Program-made: the position numbers and the translations under genes
Shown: piece after piece, positions 55,456 to 64,000 of the stretch
Layout of the letters: the number at the start of each line of letters is the position of its first letter
Numbering within the stretch: the stretch's first letter is position 1
Assembly (NCBI GenBank): GCA_030374805.1
Contig: JARGSG010000081.1
Location: forward strand, 124,001 to 188,000
DNA from: Gracilaria gracilis
Lineage: Eukaryota > Rhodophyta > Florideophyceae > Gracilariales > Gracilariaceae
Length of the DNA: 64,000 nt
Reading direction: 5' to 3'
Notes under the pieces: model-generated
What the model saw: only the letters and a program-made list of their open reading frames with translations
The model's database searches: none
What the model was told of the DNA's origin: nothing

Positions 55456-56310
55456 ATGACTACAGCCGGTGACATCGAAGCGAGCAAACCGTTGCCCATC
55501 CCTGTTGGGAAACGGGTGCGAGTGATAGAAGCGAAATGTCCATCCAATTCCGCAAGGAAGAGGTTGCCGACGCAAGTCGCTCGGGTAAAAACTCCATCCG
55601 CTGCCCAAAAACGCAACAAACAAGTGCAGTTGGATGAAGTGAAGACACCATCAAAGGTTCGCGGTAGTGGGAAGCAGGCGCAAGGTATGAAGTTGACCAC
55701 TACGCCGGAGAGTGCTGTCTCTGCATTGCAGGAACAAACCGCTCCAAACAGTCAGGCAGGAACATCGAAGAGCACTGCAGAAGCCATACTCATGGCTGGA
55801 AGTCGCAGTGGATTGATAATGGAGGTGATAGATGTGGAAGCCGAGGCAGACGATGAGGTGGTTCTTGTCAAGGGAAGCCTGGGCAGTAACGTCAATGAAC
55901 TCTTCGACGAAGGTGATTTTATTCCTCCTGATGATTTCGATACAAGTTTAGCGAGTTCTGCGTTTGAATTGTACCACTACGAGTGCGTTTCTGTGGAAGT
56001 AGACATGGGTCTCATTCGAGTTTCGGAGATGACTGTGAGAGGGTTGTTCTGGGAACACGTCGAAGCTCTGAAGGAGAAGATCAGGAGAAAGGGTTTCCTC
56101 CAAGCATTTGGGACCATGAGCGTTGCTGTTATCCAAGAAAAAAACAGTGAAGGGAACATGGTGGAGAATAATCGCTTGATAGCGGAAATTGTATTGATTG
56201 ATGGAGCTCATCGTTTTGTCGCACTGAAAGAGCTCTGCGACTCCATGCCTAACATCAGACAACTATGTACGGGCATTTTGGTGTCGTTGTGGAAGCGGAA
56301 AGGTGGGTAG
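55456..56310 (+). CDS. ParB/sulfiredoxin-fold domain protein
   Basis: A 284-codon open frame from ATG 55456 (MTTAGDIEASKPLPIPVGKR) to TAG 56308. The first 130 residues are disordered and basic with two VKTPS repeats. An acidic EVIDVEAEADDEVVLV stretch resembles a SUMO-interaction motif. The C-terminal half has the ParB-like layout: SVEVDMGLIRVSEMTVRGLF, then VEALKEKIRRKGFLQAF, and IAEIVLIDGAHRFVALKEL (family pattern: conserved R near the start, L..sI...G.lqP, y.lIdG.hRl.Alkel). ParB-like domains bind CTP or act as nucleases or ATP-dependent enzymes and are often joined to DNA methyltransferases in phages and plasmids. Coding-like sequence continues after the stop (ILSLGNALNEGLKQAPLMSP, to about 56460, and further pieces to 56900), so this may be the front of a longer broken gene. 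Confidence 0.5.
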   Translation: MTTAGDIEASKPLPIPVGKRVRVIEAKCPSNSARKRLPTQVARVKTPSAAQKRNKQVQLDEVKTPSKVRGSGKQAQGMKLTTTPESAVSALQEQTAPNSQAGTSKSTAEAILMAGSRSGLIMEVIDVEAEADDEVVLVKGSLGSNVNELFDEGDFIPPDDFDTSLASSAFELYHYECVSVEVDMGLIRVSEMTVRGLFWEHVEALKEKIRRKGFLQAFGTMSVAVIQEKNSEGNMVENNRLIAEIVLIDGAHRFVALKELCDSMPNIRQLCTGILVSLWKRKGG

Positions 56311-57380
56311 CACATGAACACAAGGGAAATTCTGAGCTTGGGAAACGCGCTAAACGAAGGCTTGAAGCAAGCTCCACTCATGAGTCCCGCTGACAAGGAA
56401 CACTCTATTGCCTTATTTGTAAGGGTCATGATGAAAGAGAAGAACAAGGACCGAGCAGAATGACGAGGACATCTGTAGCAGGGGCATTGAGCGTGTGTGG
56501 TATCATTGGCCAGTACCATATCAAGCATTTAGCGATTCACCGAAATGGGCTTGAAGGTGGCCAGAAGTTCCGGATTGCTCAAGTATTTGAAAGAGATTTG
56601 TGGAAAGCTCAATGAGATTGGTATATCTTGTATCTCTAGCGATGATTTCTTTAATATGGATTAGCCTACAACATACTTCACGCTGGATGCTCTCGTTGCG
56701 TACTTTTTAAGGAGAAGGGAGTCCAAAATGAAGTGTCGATTCGAAGATATACGCAAATATTTCTTCATCTGTTGCAAGAGATTTCACTCTGTGGCGGTGG
56801 AGTTGTCGAAAACGGAACAAGTCACCCCAGTAAGGTAACTGGATCACCTAAGGATCTCCACTAGATGCGTTATGGAGTTAGGCGTTTTGGAAGCGATACA
56901 GAATGTTTCCAATGATGTGCAGAAGATGTGCATTGGATGTCCCAAAACTATGCATTTGATATCCATGAATGATGCTCGCTAGATACCCCAGAGATGTTCT
57001 TTAGAAGCGCACGTGATGCCCATGAGACGTACAACAATATGCACATTGGATGCGCGATTGTTTCGAGTACTTTATGGGCCGGTGATGTGCCGAGGATATC
57101 CGTCAAGTCCATAAGTTGATTTAATTTTTCAATCATTGATGGGATTTTGGTAGGAGAACTTTCCCTGCACAAATGAACGCGATATCGATATCGTTTCTAT
57201 TCTTCGATGATTAGAATAGAGATTATTTACTTACATATATGTATGTATATCGCTTTTTTCACTCATCCTGTCACGATCTACCCACCGGTTCCCTTCCCAT
57301 TACTCCTCCAAGCGACCCATTCATACCGAGAATTTGGGAGTCCCTAATCTCAATTGAGTCCAGAAAAGTTCGCTGTTGGT
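56311..57380. other. Decayed continuation of the ParB-like gene, then spacer
   Basis: Plus-strand pieces (MSPADKEHSIALFVRVMMKEK; FEDIRKYFFICCKRFHSVAV near 56740) look like the middle region seen in the methyltransferase-like gene. From about 56950 to the transposase there is only low-complexity TATGTATATA-type sequence (57230-57252). Confidence 0.35.
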
Positions 57381-57381
57381 C

Positions 57382-60365
57382 CTAATCTAAGTATCCAATC
57401 ACCCGGTTTATACAGAAGAGATCTTCAACAGTACGTCGGATGTCGCGCAAAGTTCCTCTTCGTTCCGTACCGGTCAGCGCAGTGTACGGCGGTCCAGTGA
57501 TTTCGTCCATGCGAATCTCGTACATCCAGTTGACACGAGCAAGATGAAGGTATTTTTCAAGCAACAACTGCTCTCCAGGTGTTCGATACGTTGCCTTTGC
57601 TTTCCAAAGTTCGTCAATTTGCCCGTAGTACACAACAAATGGCTTCCCAGATGCTGACGCAGAACTCGATGAGCCTTGGCTAAGAAAATGCCCTGCTATC
57701 CAGCACCGTTGGCGGGCTCTGTGGAGCTCCTGTCTCGATCGCCGTTGAAATTCTGAGAAGCTTTCTAGCTTTAGCGATTGAATTTCTTGGGTTATAGTCA
57801 GAGATGGGTACAGTTGCAGCTCGATAACTTCAATGTCAAACGCAGTGAATGGCAACACGGTTCGAAGATATTGTGTGACATCCGTCAGCCGTTGGACACC
57901 ACCAACAACATGGCTTCGACCTGACACGTGGATTTGAGGTGGTGCAGTGGTTTCTGGAGATGGAGCGGTTCCCAAATTGGTTAGCTGACCACAATCTTCA
58001 ACAGTTCTGGTATCGTCGGAACAATCTGATCCCGAATTGTGCCCTTTGTCAGGCTGAGAAGCAAATTACCAACTGCGCTTCGTAGACTCATCCTCTGTTT
58101 GTAGACCACCGCACATCATTTGCAGAGCAAACAGATTATGCGTTTTGTGGAACAGGTTCACCTCTGGACGCTTCGTAGATCGTACCTTGTCAGCAAGAAC
58201 ACCCGCAACTCGTTCCGCAACAAATGAGATACATTCCTTAGTGGCCCACACTCGAGTACCATTTCTGGCAAATGGAGGATGGCATGGGTTGTTGGAGTGA
58301 GACTGAACGCAGATGAACCTGATTCGTAGAATAGATCAATAAACAGGGAGTATACATTTGGTACGAGGTTCCGAAGTCTGCCTACCTCTTCGTTTCTCAC
58401 CGTTGGTTTGAAAAGAATGTATGTGATCCTTGACGTCAAACTCCAGATTCGTGTCATCCGCTTATCGATTGTACGTTTGTTGAAAACTACAGGTCCTTAG
58501 TAAAGGGCAAAGTTTTTGTAATCTTCTGCTTTGTATCCCCCGATGTATTTGAAGGACTCCGGCGGCCTCCCCCAAGTTGATGGAACTCCCTTGTACCCAA
58601 TGGAAAGGGCTTCGCTGACACCATGTACTGTACTTTCATTTAACATGAATGGTTATTGTCTCTCTACGCACTTGTGATGAGTTCCTATACTTAGGGATAG
58701 GAGATGTTTTACACATCCGAGGAGCCACAAGTGCATTGGGTCGTAAGGAGCACCCCTCAAAATATCCATCGTGAGGTTCGCGGGAATAGGGCACCTATTC
58801 ACCCCAGTATCTCTTGCGATGCGTTTCCGGGCAGCCTTGCAATTAGCTTGTTCAAGTTGCTTCCATACAAGCCTTAACTCTCCCAATGATCGAGCTCCAG
58901 GGCACTCATGAGTAATGTATTGCTCTGGGAGCACATTGGGGCCTACTGGTATTTTCGGAGGCTCTGGCAGTAGGAACAAACGATTGTTTCCTCCAGAATC
59001 TCTCTGCCCTTTCTTGTGGCATCTTCTGCACGGCTTTTCGGCGTTATGTCCTTTGCTACCTAGTACCTTACTAGCAACCGGCCAATCTGCTGTGACAAAA
59101 ACCACAAACCCGTACAATGTTCTGACCTTTCCATCGTAACACAGCATCTTCAATCCCTTTTCAAGTTTCTGAATATCTTCGACTAACGGTGCAAGGAAGA
59201 GATCAAAGCTTTGTGTGTCATGGTGGCCAGGTATGAACCCTGCAAGGAGCACGTTCGGTGAATGGAAACGGTAGTGAGGTGGGTAGTTGAGAATAGTTAA
59301 CATAAGAATCCATACAGATCTTGTCATTTTTCTGCCCTTGTATACCTCTATGCCGTCGGTAGAGAAGGAGAGGAAGACGTAGAGTTCTTCATCTCCGTTC
59401 CAGGAAAGAAGTGGATATCTGCGCATATCTCGAAAGTACTCAGCACTGTAGTAGTCCTGCAAGAAAGCCTCATTTCCTTCATTGACCACTGCTTCATGAG
59501 CTTCAGAGCATCCCTTCATGAGACACTCGAAGGAATTTGCCTCCCTACACAATGCAGATAGTTATTCTGAGACCAATCTATACCAGTACTTGCGATGGAT
59601 TGTAATGGGGCGGTTATAATCCTGGCTAGGGCACTTTGTACCATGGGGCACCGTTCCGTACACGGGAGCATGATCTTGACTACACATAGCGCCGAACCAT
59701 CTCCGGACACCTGCTCTGTTGCAGTTATATCGAGATATTACATCACAACTGTACTTCGAAGCAATGACATTCGTTTTCAAGAGTCGCTGCGCCTGATTCT
59801 CAGAGAGTCCCCCAAATTCAATTATCAGCAGAACCTCCATTAGTCTTCTGGCTTCGGATTCTTTTAGTGCTTCGGTAGTACCAGGCGAACCGTGAAGAAG
59901 AACTTCCGATGTGCTATGTTTCCAGGATGGAAGTGACAATTCTTGGAACTCCGAACGGTGACTGCCGTCATAATCAACATAATCAACATTTTCTTGGTAG
60001 GTCCCTGCCGAGAAGTGCCTATCTTCACTCTCTTGAGTAGTTTGGTGGGGTTCTTGTAGTTGCTCAAAGTTCATGTGGCCCATCTGCAACACAGGAATGA
60101 CAGCACTCTCATCAGTAGCATTTTGATCCGGAATCTGGTGCTCTACTTGCTGGGGAGCTACATGCTGTAGATGACGAAAGTCTTTGGATATAATAGGAGC
60201 GATATTAGACTGCCCATCACATAGATTCCGTCGCTGAATTTCATGGATGTTTATCCGTTGGTCTCCTTCTGGTTCCCTCTCAGTTAACATAGGTCCAGAT
60301 ATATCTCGTTCAGTACAAACAGGACATTGTATGGGGCTGACTTTCTTGCTGCTGTTCGTAGACAA
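57382..60365 (-). pseudogene. CACTA/En-Spm-like transposase (Transposase_21 type), broken
   Basis: The minus-strand gene starts at ATG 60365 (MSTNSSKKVSPIQCPVCTER; a possible zinc pair CPVC) and its parts run to 57382. The core (58653-59552) has STDGIEVYKGRKMTRSVWIL (first Asp), LNYPPHYRFHSPNVLLAGFIPG, FDLFLAPLVEDIQKLEKGL, FVTADWPVASKVLGSKGHN (second Asp), a CRRCHKKG zinc-like pair and PYDPMHLWLLGCVKHLL. Downstream are TPTTHAILHLPEMVLECGPL and the AERVAGVLADKVRSTKRPE block and a C-terminal domain (57382-57975). This order is that of TNP2-type CACTA transposases. An in-frame TAA at 59562 and further frame breaks near 58650, 58500, 58190 and 58000 interrupt it. CACTA-type terminal repeats were not found. 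Confidence 0.78.
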
Positions 60366-60369
60366 AGAT

Positions 60370-60985
60370 GCAATGCTACGGTCATTACGGTTGTAACGTG
60401 TCGCCTCATAGAGCGGTTCAGATGTGGAAGCTTGGTATGACGTCTAGCTCTCTTGCGGGATGGAGGCAGAGACTGTTGAATTACACGAGGTTGATTCTCA
60501 GTAGCCCCAAACTCTGGACTGTTTCCTTGATCTTCTACAATCGGCTTTCTCGTGAAGAACGACTTGATATACTAATATTACCGTCATTATGCTCGATGGC
60601 CTCTGGTACACGAAACAGTCCGCCGGAATTCCTGGTACCAGTATTCTGCCGAAATCGTTGCCTCGAAGTCATTGTCGCAAGTTAGTAAACGAATTTGTCA
60701 GTTTCGGTACGAATCCGCACTCTAGGCAGCATTGCCAAACGTTTTGAATGACTTCATACCGTAGTAAGGCAGGCCAAGGAGCAGATATACTCGCGCCCTT
60801 TTCGAACCGAAACTGTAAACTTGGAAAGTAAATAAATAGGTTCTCGGCGAGGTGACGAAGAGGAAGAGAGAACACTTCCCAGCTGATTATGCATATCGGG
60901 TCCCATAACTCCCCTTCGCTGCTCTGCAACACTCGGTCTCATCTTACCTTGCGGAACGTCATCTTTGCATTGCCTTCTAAGTTGT
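60370..60985. other. Intergenic region between the two divergent genes of the CACTA-like element
   Basis: About 620 bp separate the transposase start (60365, minus) from the second ORF (60990, plus). Short open pieces exist but nothing recognisable; a shared promoter region is the natural role. Confidence 0.4.
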
Positions 60986-60989
60986 CGAA

Positions 60990-61949
60990 ATGAATCCTCC
61001 AAATCGCGCCACTAATACCCAGCCACTGAGCTCCACAACCTCCAATCAATCTTCCGAGGAACGTATCCTGTCCATTCCCACTCGTGTGGAATCAAGACGT
61101 AGAGAGAGAGCTGGCGTGGAGGGAAGGGGTTCCCAGAGACGTATGCGGGAAGTGTTCAACCTGAAGATGTCAATACTGGAAAGTCGCGAGTATCGGGAAA
61201 ACGAACCTATATCAGAGGCTTTTTTGTTTGCGGTAATGAGAAGCATTCGCCAGTATTTGTACTGCACAAGCAATATAATTGACAACGGCGCATTGACGTA
61301 TCGTTCTCTAGTTCGTGAGCACACAAATGTGGTCGTGGATCTTTGTTCAAAGATTGAAAAGCATTATCGCATTCTACGAAAGCCAGAAGGTCAGTGGGCG
61401 GTGAACATGCTTATTCAAGAAAGCTTGAGACGTGACGGGTGTTATCGCACAAGAGTAACGAACCTTAACCCCGAGCAGCAGTCGGGCGCCACAGGTCCCT
61501 TTGGAGACATAAATAATGCATCCAATGAAGGGGGAGAGAGTGCATCCGGATCAAGGCTTCGACTTACATATCATCGTTCAACAGAACCTCTGCCTCAGGC
61601 ACGAACTGTTCCCAATGAGGACATGCAAGAAGATGAGATAACTCCTGTGTTTTCTCCTGAAGTCCGTGGGGTACAGGAACCAAGACAGGGTACCCCAGTT
61701 TCCATACCAGATAATCAGCAAGATAATCGTAATGTTGCGGTGGCGTCCGATTCTGGAACAGTATCTGAATCTCTGCGTCCGGTAGGTGACGGAATTGGGG
61801 TTCCTTATGGCCAACGTCGAACAGAGACGTCCCTCCCTCAGCGTACAGTTGTCAGAGGACAAGCTTCTCGTGATGGCGATACTCCTATTCGGCGTATATG
61901 TTCTGGAATAAGAAAGCGATCAGCGCGGCACGCAGGTGGAAGAAAGTGA
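60990..61949 (+). CDS. Second ORF of the CACTA-like element, unknown function
   Basis: An intact 319-codon frame from ATG 60990 (MNPPNRATNTQPLSSTTSNQ) to TGA 61947. The N-terminus is Ser/Thr/Arg-rich; a helical middle follows (FNLKMSILESREYRENEPIS, FLFAVMRSIRQYLYCTSNI, VVVDLCSKIEKHYRIL), then a long disordered acidic tail and a basic end (RRICSGIRKRSARHAGGRK) that looks like a nuclear localisation or DNA-binding tail. No family recognised. Its divergent position next to the transposase resembles the accessory DNA-binding protein (TNPA-like) of CACTA elements. It is open while the transposase is broken, which could mean recent decay of the transposase or separate selection. Confidence 0.5.
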   Translation: MNPPNRATNTQPLSSTTSNQSSEERILSIPTRVESRRRERAGVEGRGSQRRMREVFNLKMSILESREYRENEPISEAFLFAVMRSIRQYLYCTSNIIDNGALTYRSLVREHTNVVVDLCSKIEKHYRILRKPEGQWAVNMLIQESLRRDGCYRTRVTNLNPEQQSGATGPFGDINNASNEGGESASGSRLRLTYHRSTEPLPQARTVPNEDMQEDEITPVFSPEVRGVQEPRQGTPVSIPDNQQDNRNVAVASDSGTVSESLRPVGDGIGVPYGQRRTETSLPQRTVVRGQASRDGDTPIRRICSGIRKRSARHAGGRK

Positions 61950-61954
61950 GTAAT

Positions 61955-62465
61955 AAATGGTTCTTTGTTATTCACGACAGTCTTCCTGTCATGTCATACT
62001 GCGTTCGTCATTCATGGAAGCACTTGTATCAAATATTATGGTTTGAGGTTAGTTTGTTATATCTTTCTTTCGACAAAATGACAGTCCAGCTTAAACGTAC
62101 TTGAGTGTTAATGATTGAGAGTTCTCCCATCCAAAGCAGATTATAAAAGCGGATTGAGTTAGTCGCTTGAATATAAGCTGAAGAGAACATAGACCTCATT
62201 AAATTCTTCTTTGCGAACATCAGTTATGAAAATACGTACATGCACAAGTAGCGCAATGCTCAATTGGAGTTGTGCCTAACTGCAGTATCTGCCGCATGGA
62301 TGATGAACGCCGACAGAGACTTCGTTTTAGGACGTATTACTTCGTCGTTTCTAGTACAATTGTTCTCACCTAAGCTCTTATGCCCCCCAACAGCGTTCCC
62401 CGTAATATCCTGCTGCATGGCTGGTAGCTCACTGAGCCACAGTTCGGTCACTGTGACCAGCCGTG
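61955..62465. other. Unassigned spacer
   Basis: No gene recognised; possibly the right end of the CACTA-like element and the 3' flank of the kinase. Confidence 0.4.
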
Positions 62466-62467
62466 AT

Positions 62468-63956
62468 CTACCGGTATATCAAAAGCTCCGATGCAGGTGG
62501 CCTCCTTCTTGGATTGTGGTCTGTGCTAAGAACAATGAAGACAGCAAGTTCTGAGGACACGCATTCCTCGATAAGAGATACTGCTGGAGTACCTTCTACA
62601 GCATCAACAATCTCGAAGAACTGATGAAGACTGTCAAACGGAGCCCTTCCAAGCGCACATTCGATGACCACCATTCCTAGTCCCCATATGTCACTAGCAT
62701 GCGTGTACTTGTTCCCGCGAAGCCTTTCTGGTGACAGGTAGGCAAATGTTCCGAAGAATGTCTCCGTTTGAGAGGTTTTTCCCTCCCCAATACTATTGCC
62801 GTTCGCCTTTCTTTCCTTCAGATCTCTAGCCAATCCGAAGTCACCGAGCTTGGCACGACCAACTCTGGACGACATTAGAATGTTTGCCGTCTTAACGTCA
62901 CGATGCAAGACATGATTCTCATGAAGGAACGAAGGCCAAGGAGGCAGTGTTCGGTTATGTTGCGCAGCACTGGTTCAGGGATTTTTCCATATTGGGAGAC
63001 CACATCGTGCAAAGAACCGCGGTCCATATACTCAAGAACAATATGAACCCCATTCATGCCGTCATAGAACGCTCCATGTGAACGCAATAAGAATCTACTC
63101 TCGTGGCTGATGAGTGTCGTCAACTCTTTCTTTAGTCCTTCTCGTTTCTTCTCATCAAAAACGTTTATTCTCTTCACCGCAACAAACCTTCTTGTCGGTC
63201 CATGCCATGCGAGATATAGAGAACCAGTTATACCTCTCCCTAGTGTACCGTTTCCGCGAATAGTACGCACGCGCGTGAATTCATCCAGACTTCGAACAAT
63301 GATAAGATTTTTGCTCGAAGTGGGAACCCCATCGTTGTACATGCAATTGGAATTTTTTCTAACGAGCTTTTCAGGTGTTCCTTCCAAGCCGTTCAGCGAT
63401 ATCACAAATCCTCCGTGTACATAGGCATCCTCAATCTGTAGTATGAAGCTGTCTGCCGCGAATTCAGTGCTTGCGGTACTGAGATCGTGCAGCGTCCATT
63501 CGCTTTTCGGATTGTCGGCGTGTGCTAGATCATGGGCTCCACGTATTTGGGTTGAAGAAGCTCTTGGTCAGTCTCTGTGAGGTGATTGAAAACTTTAACG
63601 CCGGTTCCATCAGCAATTCTAGCTGAGAATGCTTTCCACACACCATTTTGCTGTTTGAGGAGAGAACTCTTCGATTAACCAGCGCCACTGAAAGCAGAAT
63701 TAGACGATTGTGATCCCAACTTTGAAAAAAGTGGTTGATCAGTGGTTATTACGCTCTGCTCGAGTCCATTCCATCTGGTTGCATGCCTTGATGTTTCCTG
63801 TCCTACGAGCCCAACGTATACGATGCTATTTTCTTTGATGGCTCGACGTTTTCCAGATGAATTTCTTACGCTCTTGAAGGAAATATTCGTAGAATTGTTA
63901 TCCGTCGAAGCGGGAACCTTGAGAAGAGGTAAATTCAACCGCATCCGACGCTTCAA
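62468..63956 (-). pseudogene. MAPKK-like (STE-type) protein kinase, broken
   Basis: On the minus strand a kinase domain is spread over two frames: glycine loop LGRGITGSLYLAWHG and FVAVKRIN (catalytic Lys) with VLEYMDRGSLHDVVSQYG in 62875-63405, then the catalytic loop LHRDVKTANIL, LGDFGLAR, the activation segment ending GTFAYLSPERLRGNKYTHAS, DIWGLGMVVIECALGRAPF and PRRRPPASELL in 62468-62908. The SPERL...SDIWGLG pattern fits MAP kinase kinases, which phosphorylate MAP kinases on Thr-x-Tyr. A one-base frame change near 62927 splits the domain. Upstream, further coding pieces (GTGVKVFNHLTETDQELLQP; HADNPKSEWTLHDLSTASTE; the frame 63675-63956) suggest an N-terminal region with another frame change near 63530, continuing beyond the window. 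It may be a duplicate decayed gene or suffer from sequence errors. Confidence 0.72.
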
Positions 63957-64000
63957 GGAAGAGCTTCGCTTCCCAGAAGTAGACTGGCTCCTTCCTAAGG

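Noticed and set aside
52390-56310. Bacterial contamination as the source of the ParB and methyltransferase genes
   Set aside because: They sit between eukaryotic elements, are broken like their neighbours, and carry disordered acidic regions atypical of bacteria; contamination would need a chimeric assembly.

Overview
The window looks like nuclear DNA of a photosynthetic eukaryote, most probably a red alga, though a related lineage cannot be excluded. The reasons are a membrane-anchored rubredoxin of the thylakoid type, a class I fructose-bisphosphate aldolase with a possible plastid transit peptide, eukaryote-only proteins (a BuGZ/ZNF207-like zinc-finger protein, an SR-protein kinase, MSH5, a MAPKK-like kinase, a gamma-carbonic-anhydrase-like complex I subunit), few introns, and at least one clear short spliceosomal intron (GTAAGT donor, TACTAAC branch site). 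The species cannot be named from the sequence alone.

Layout. 1-2.4 kb: gag/protease part of an old LTR-type retroelement (minus). 2.8-3.5 kb: a proline-rich gene whose start codon is made by splicing. 3.8-5.2 kb: an aldolase gene with one in-frame stop. 5.1-9.05 kb: copy A of a two-gene mobile element, a tyrosine recombinase (plus) converging on an unknown conserved partner protein (minus). 11.2-12.8 kb: an MSH5 pseudogene cut off near another copy of that element (B, 12.9-14.7 kb), followed by a fragment (F, 15.35-16.29 kb) and a mosaic copy (C, 16.66-20.53 kb). 21.5-22.36 kb: a 137-bp tandem repeat that ends inside a Ty3/Gypsy-like pol fossil (22.36-23.76 kb). 24.2-26.2 kb: GC-rich unidentified sequence. 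26.3-35.2 kb: two gamma-CA-like copies interleaved with two further recombinase-element copies (D and E). 35.5-35.9 kb: 5' part of an SRPK gene. 36.8-38.07 kb: an AT-rich decayed DDE transposase. 38.7-44.6 kb: a Ty1/Copia fossil and a GC-rich minisatellite between two copies of one hairpin element. 45.2-51.1 kb: a healthy gene island (BuGZ-like, small membrane protein, rubredoxin, acetate-transporter-family protein). 52.4-56.9 kb: a DPPY-type DNA methyltransferase-like gene (minus) and a ParB-like gene (plus), probably parts of two copies of one gene family. 57.4-62 kb: a CACTA/En-Spm-like transposase with a divergent intact second ORF. 62.5-64 kb: a broken MAPKK-like kinase that runs off the window.

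The most interesting system is the recombinase element. It has at least four partly independent copies. The first ~600 bp (leader plus first codons) is almost identical in three copies while the recombinase bodies behind it have diverged strongly, and this same block overlaps the 5' end of the aldolase gene. Two recombinase lineages exist: one keeps Arg, Leu-Arg and the C-terminal Tyr but is broken in every copy here; the other has lost the box I Arg and the aligned Tyr yet stays open over ~450 codons in both copies. The second system worth attention is the ParB-like plus DPPY-methyltransferase pair, a combination familiar from phages and plasmids but unexpected here.

Outside the 45-51 kb island nearly every recognisable host gene is interrupted or truncated (aldolase, MSH5, gamma-CA-like twice, SRPK, kinase). 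That fits a repeat-rich, low-selection region, but assembly or base-call errors cannot be ruled out from the sequence.
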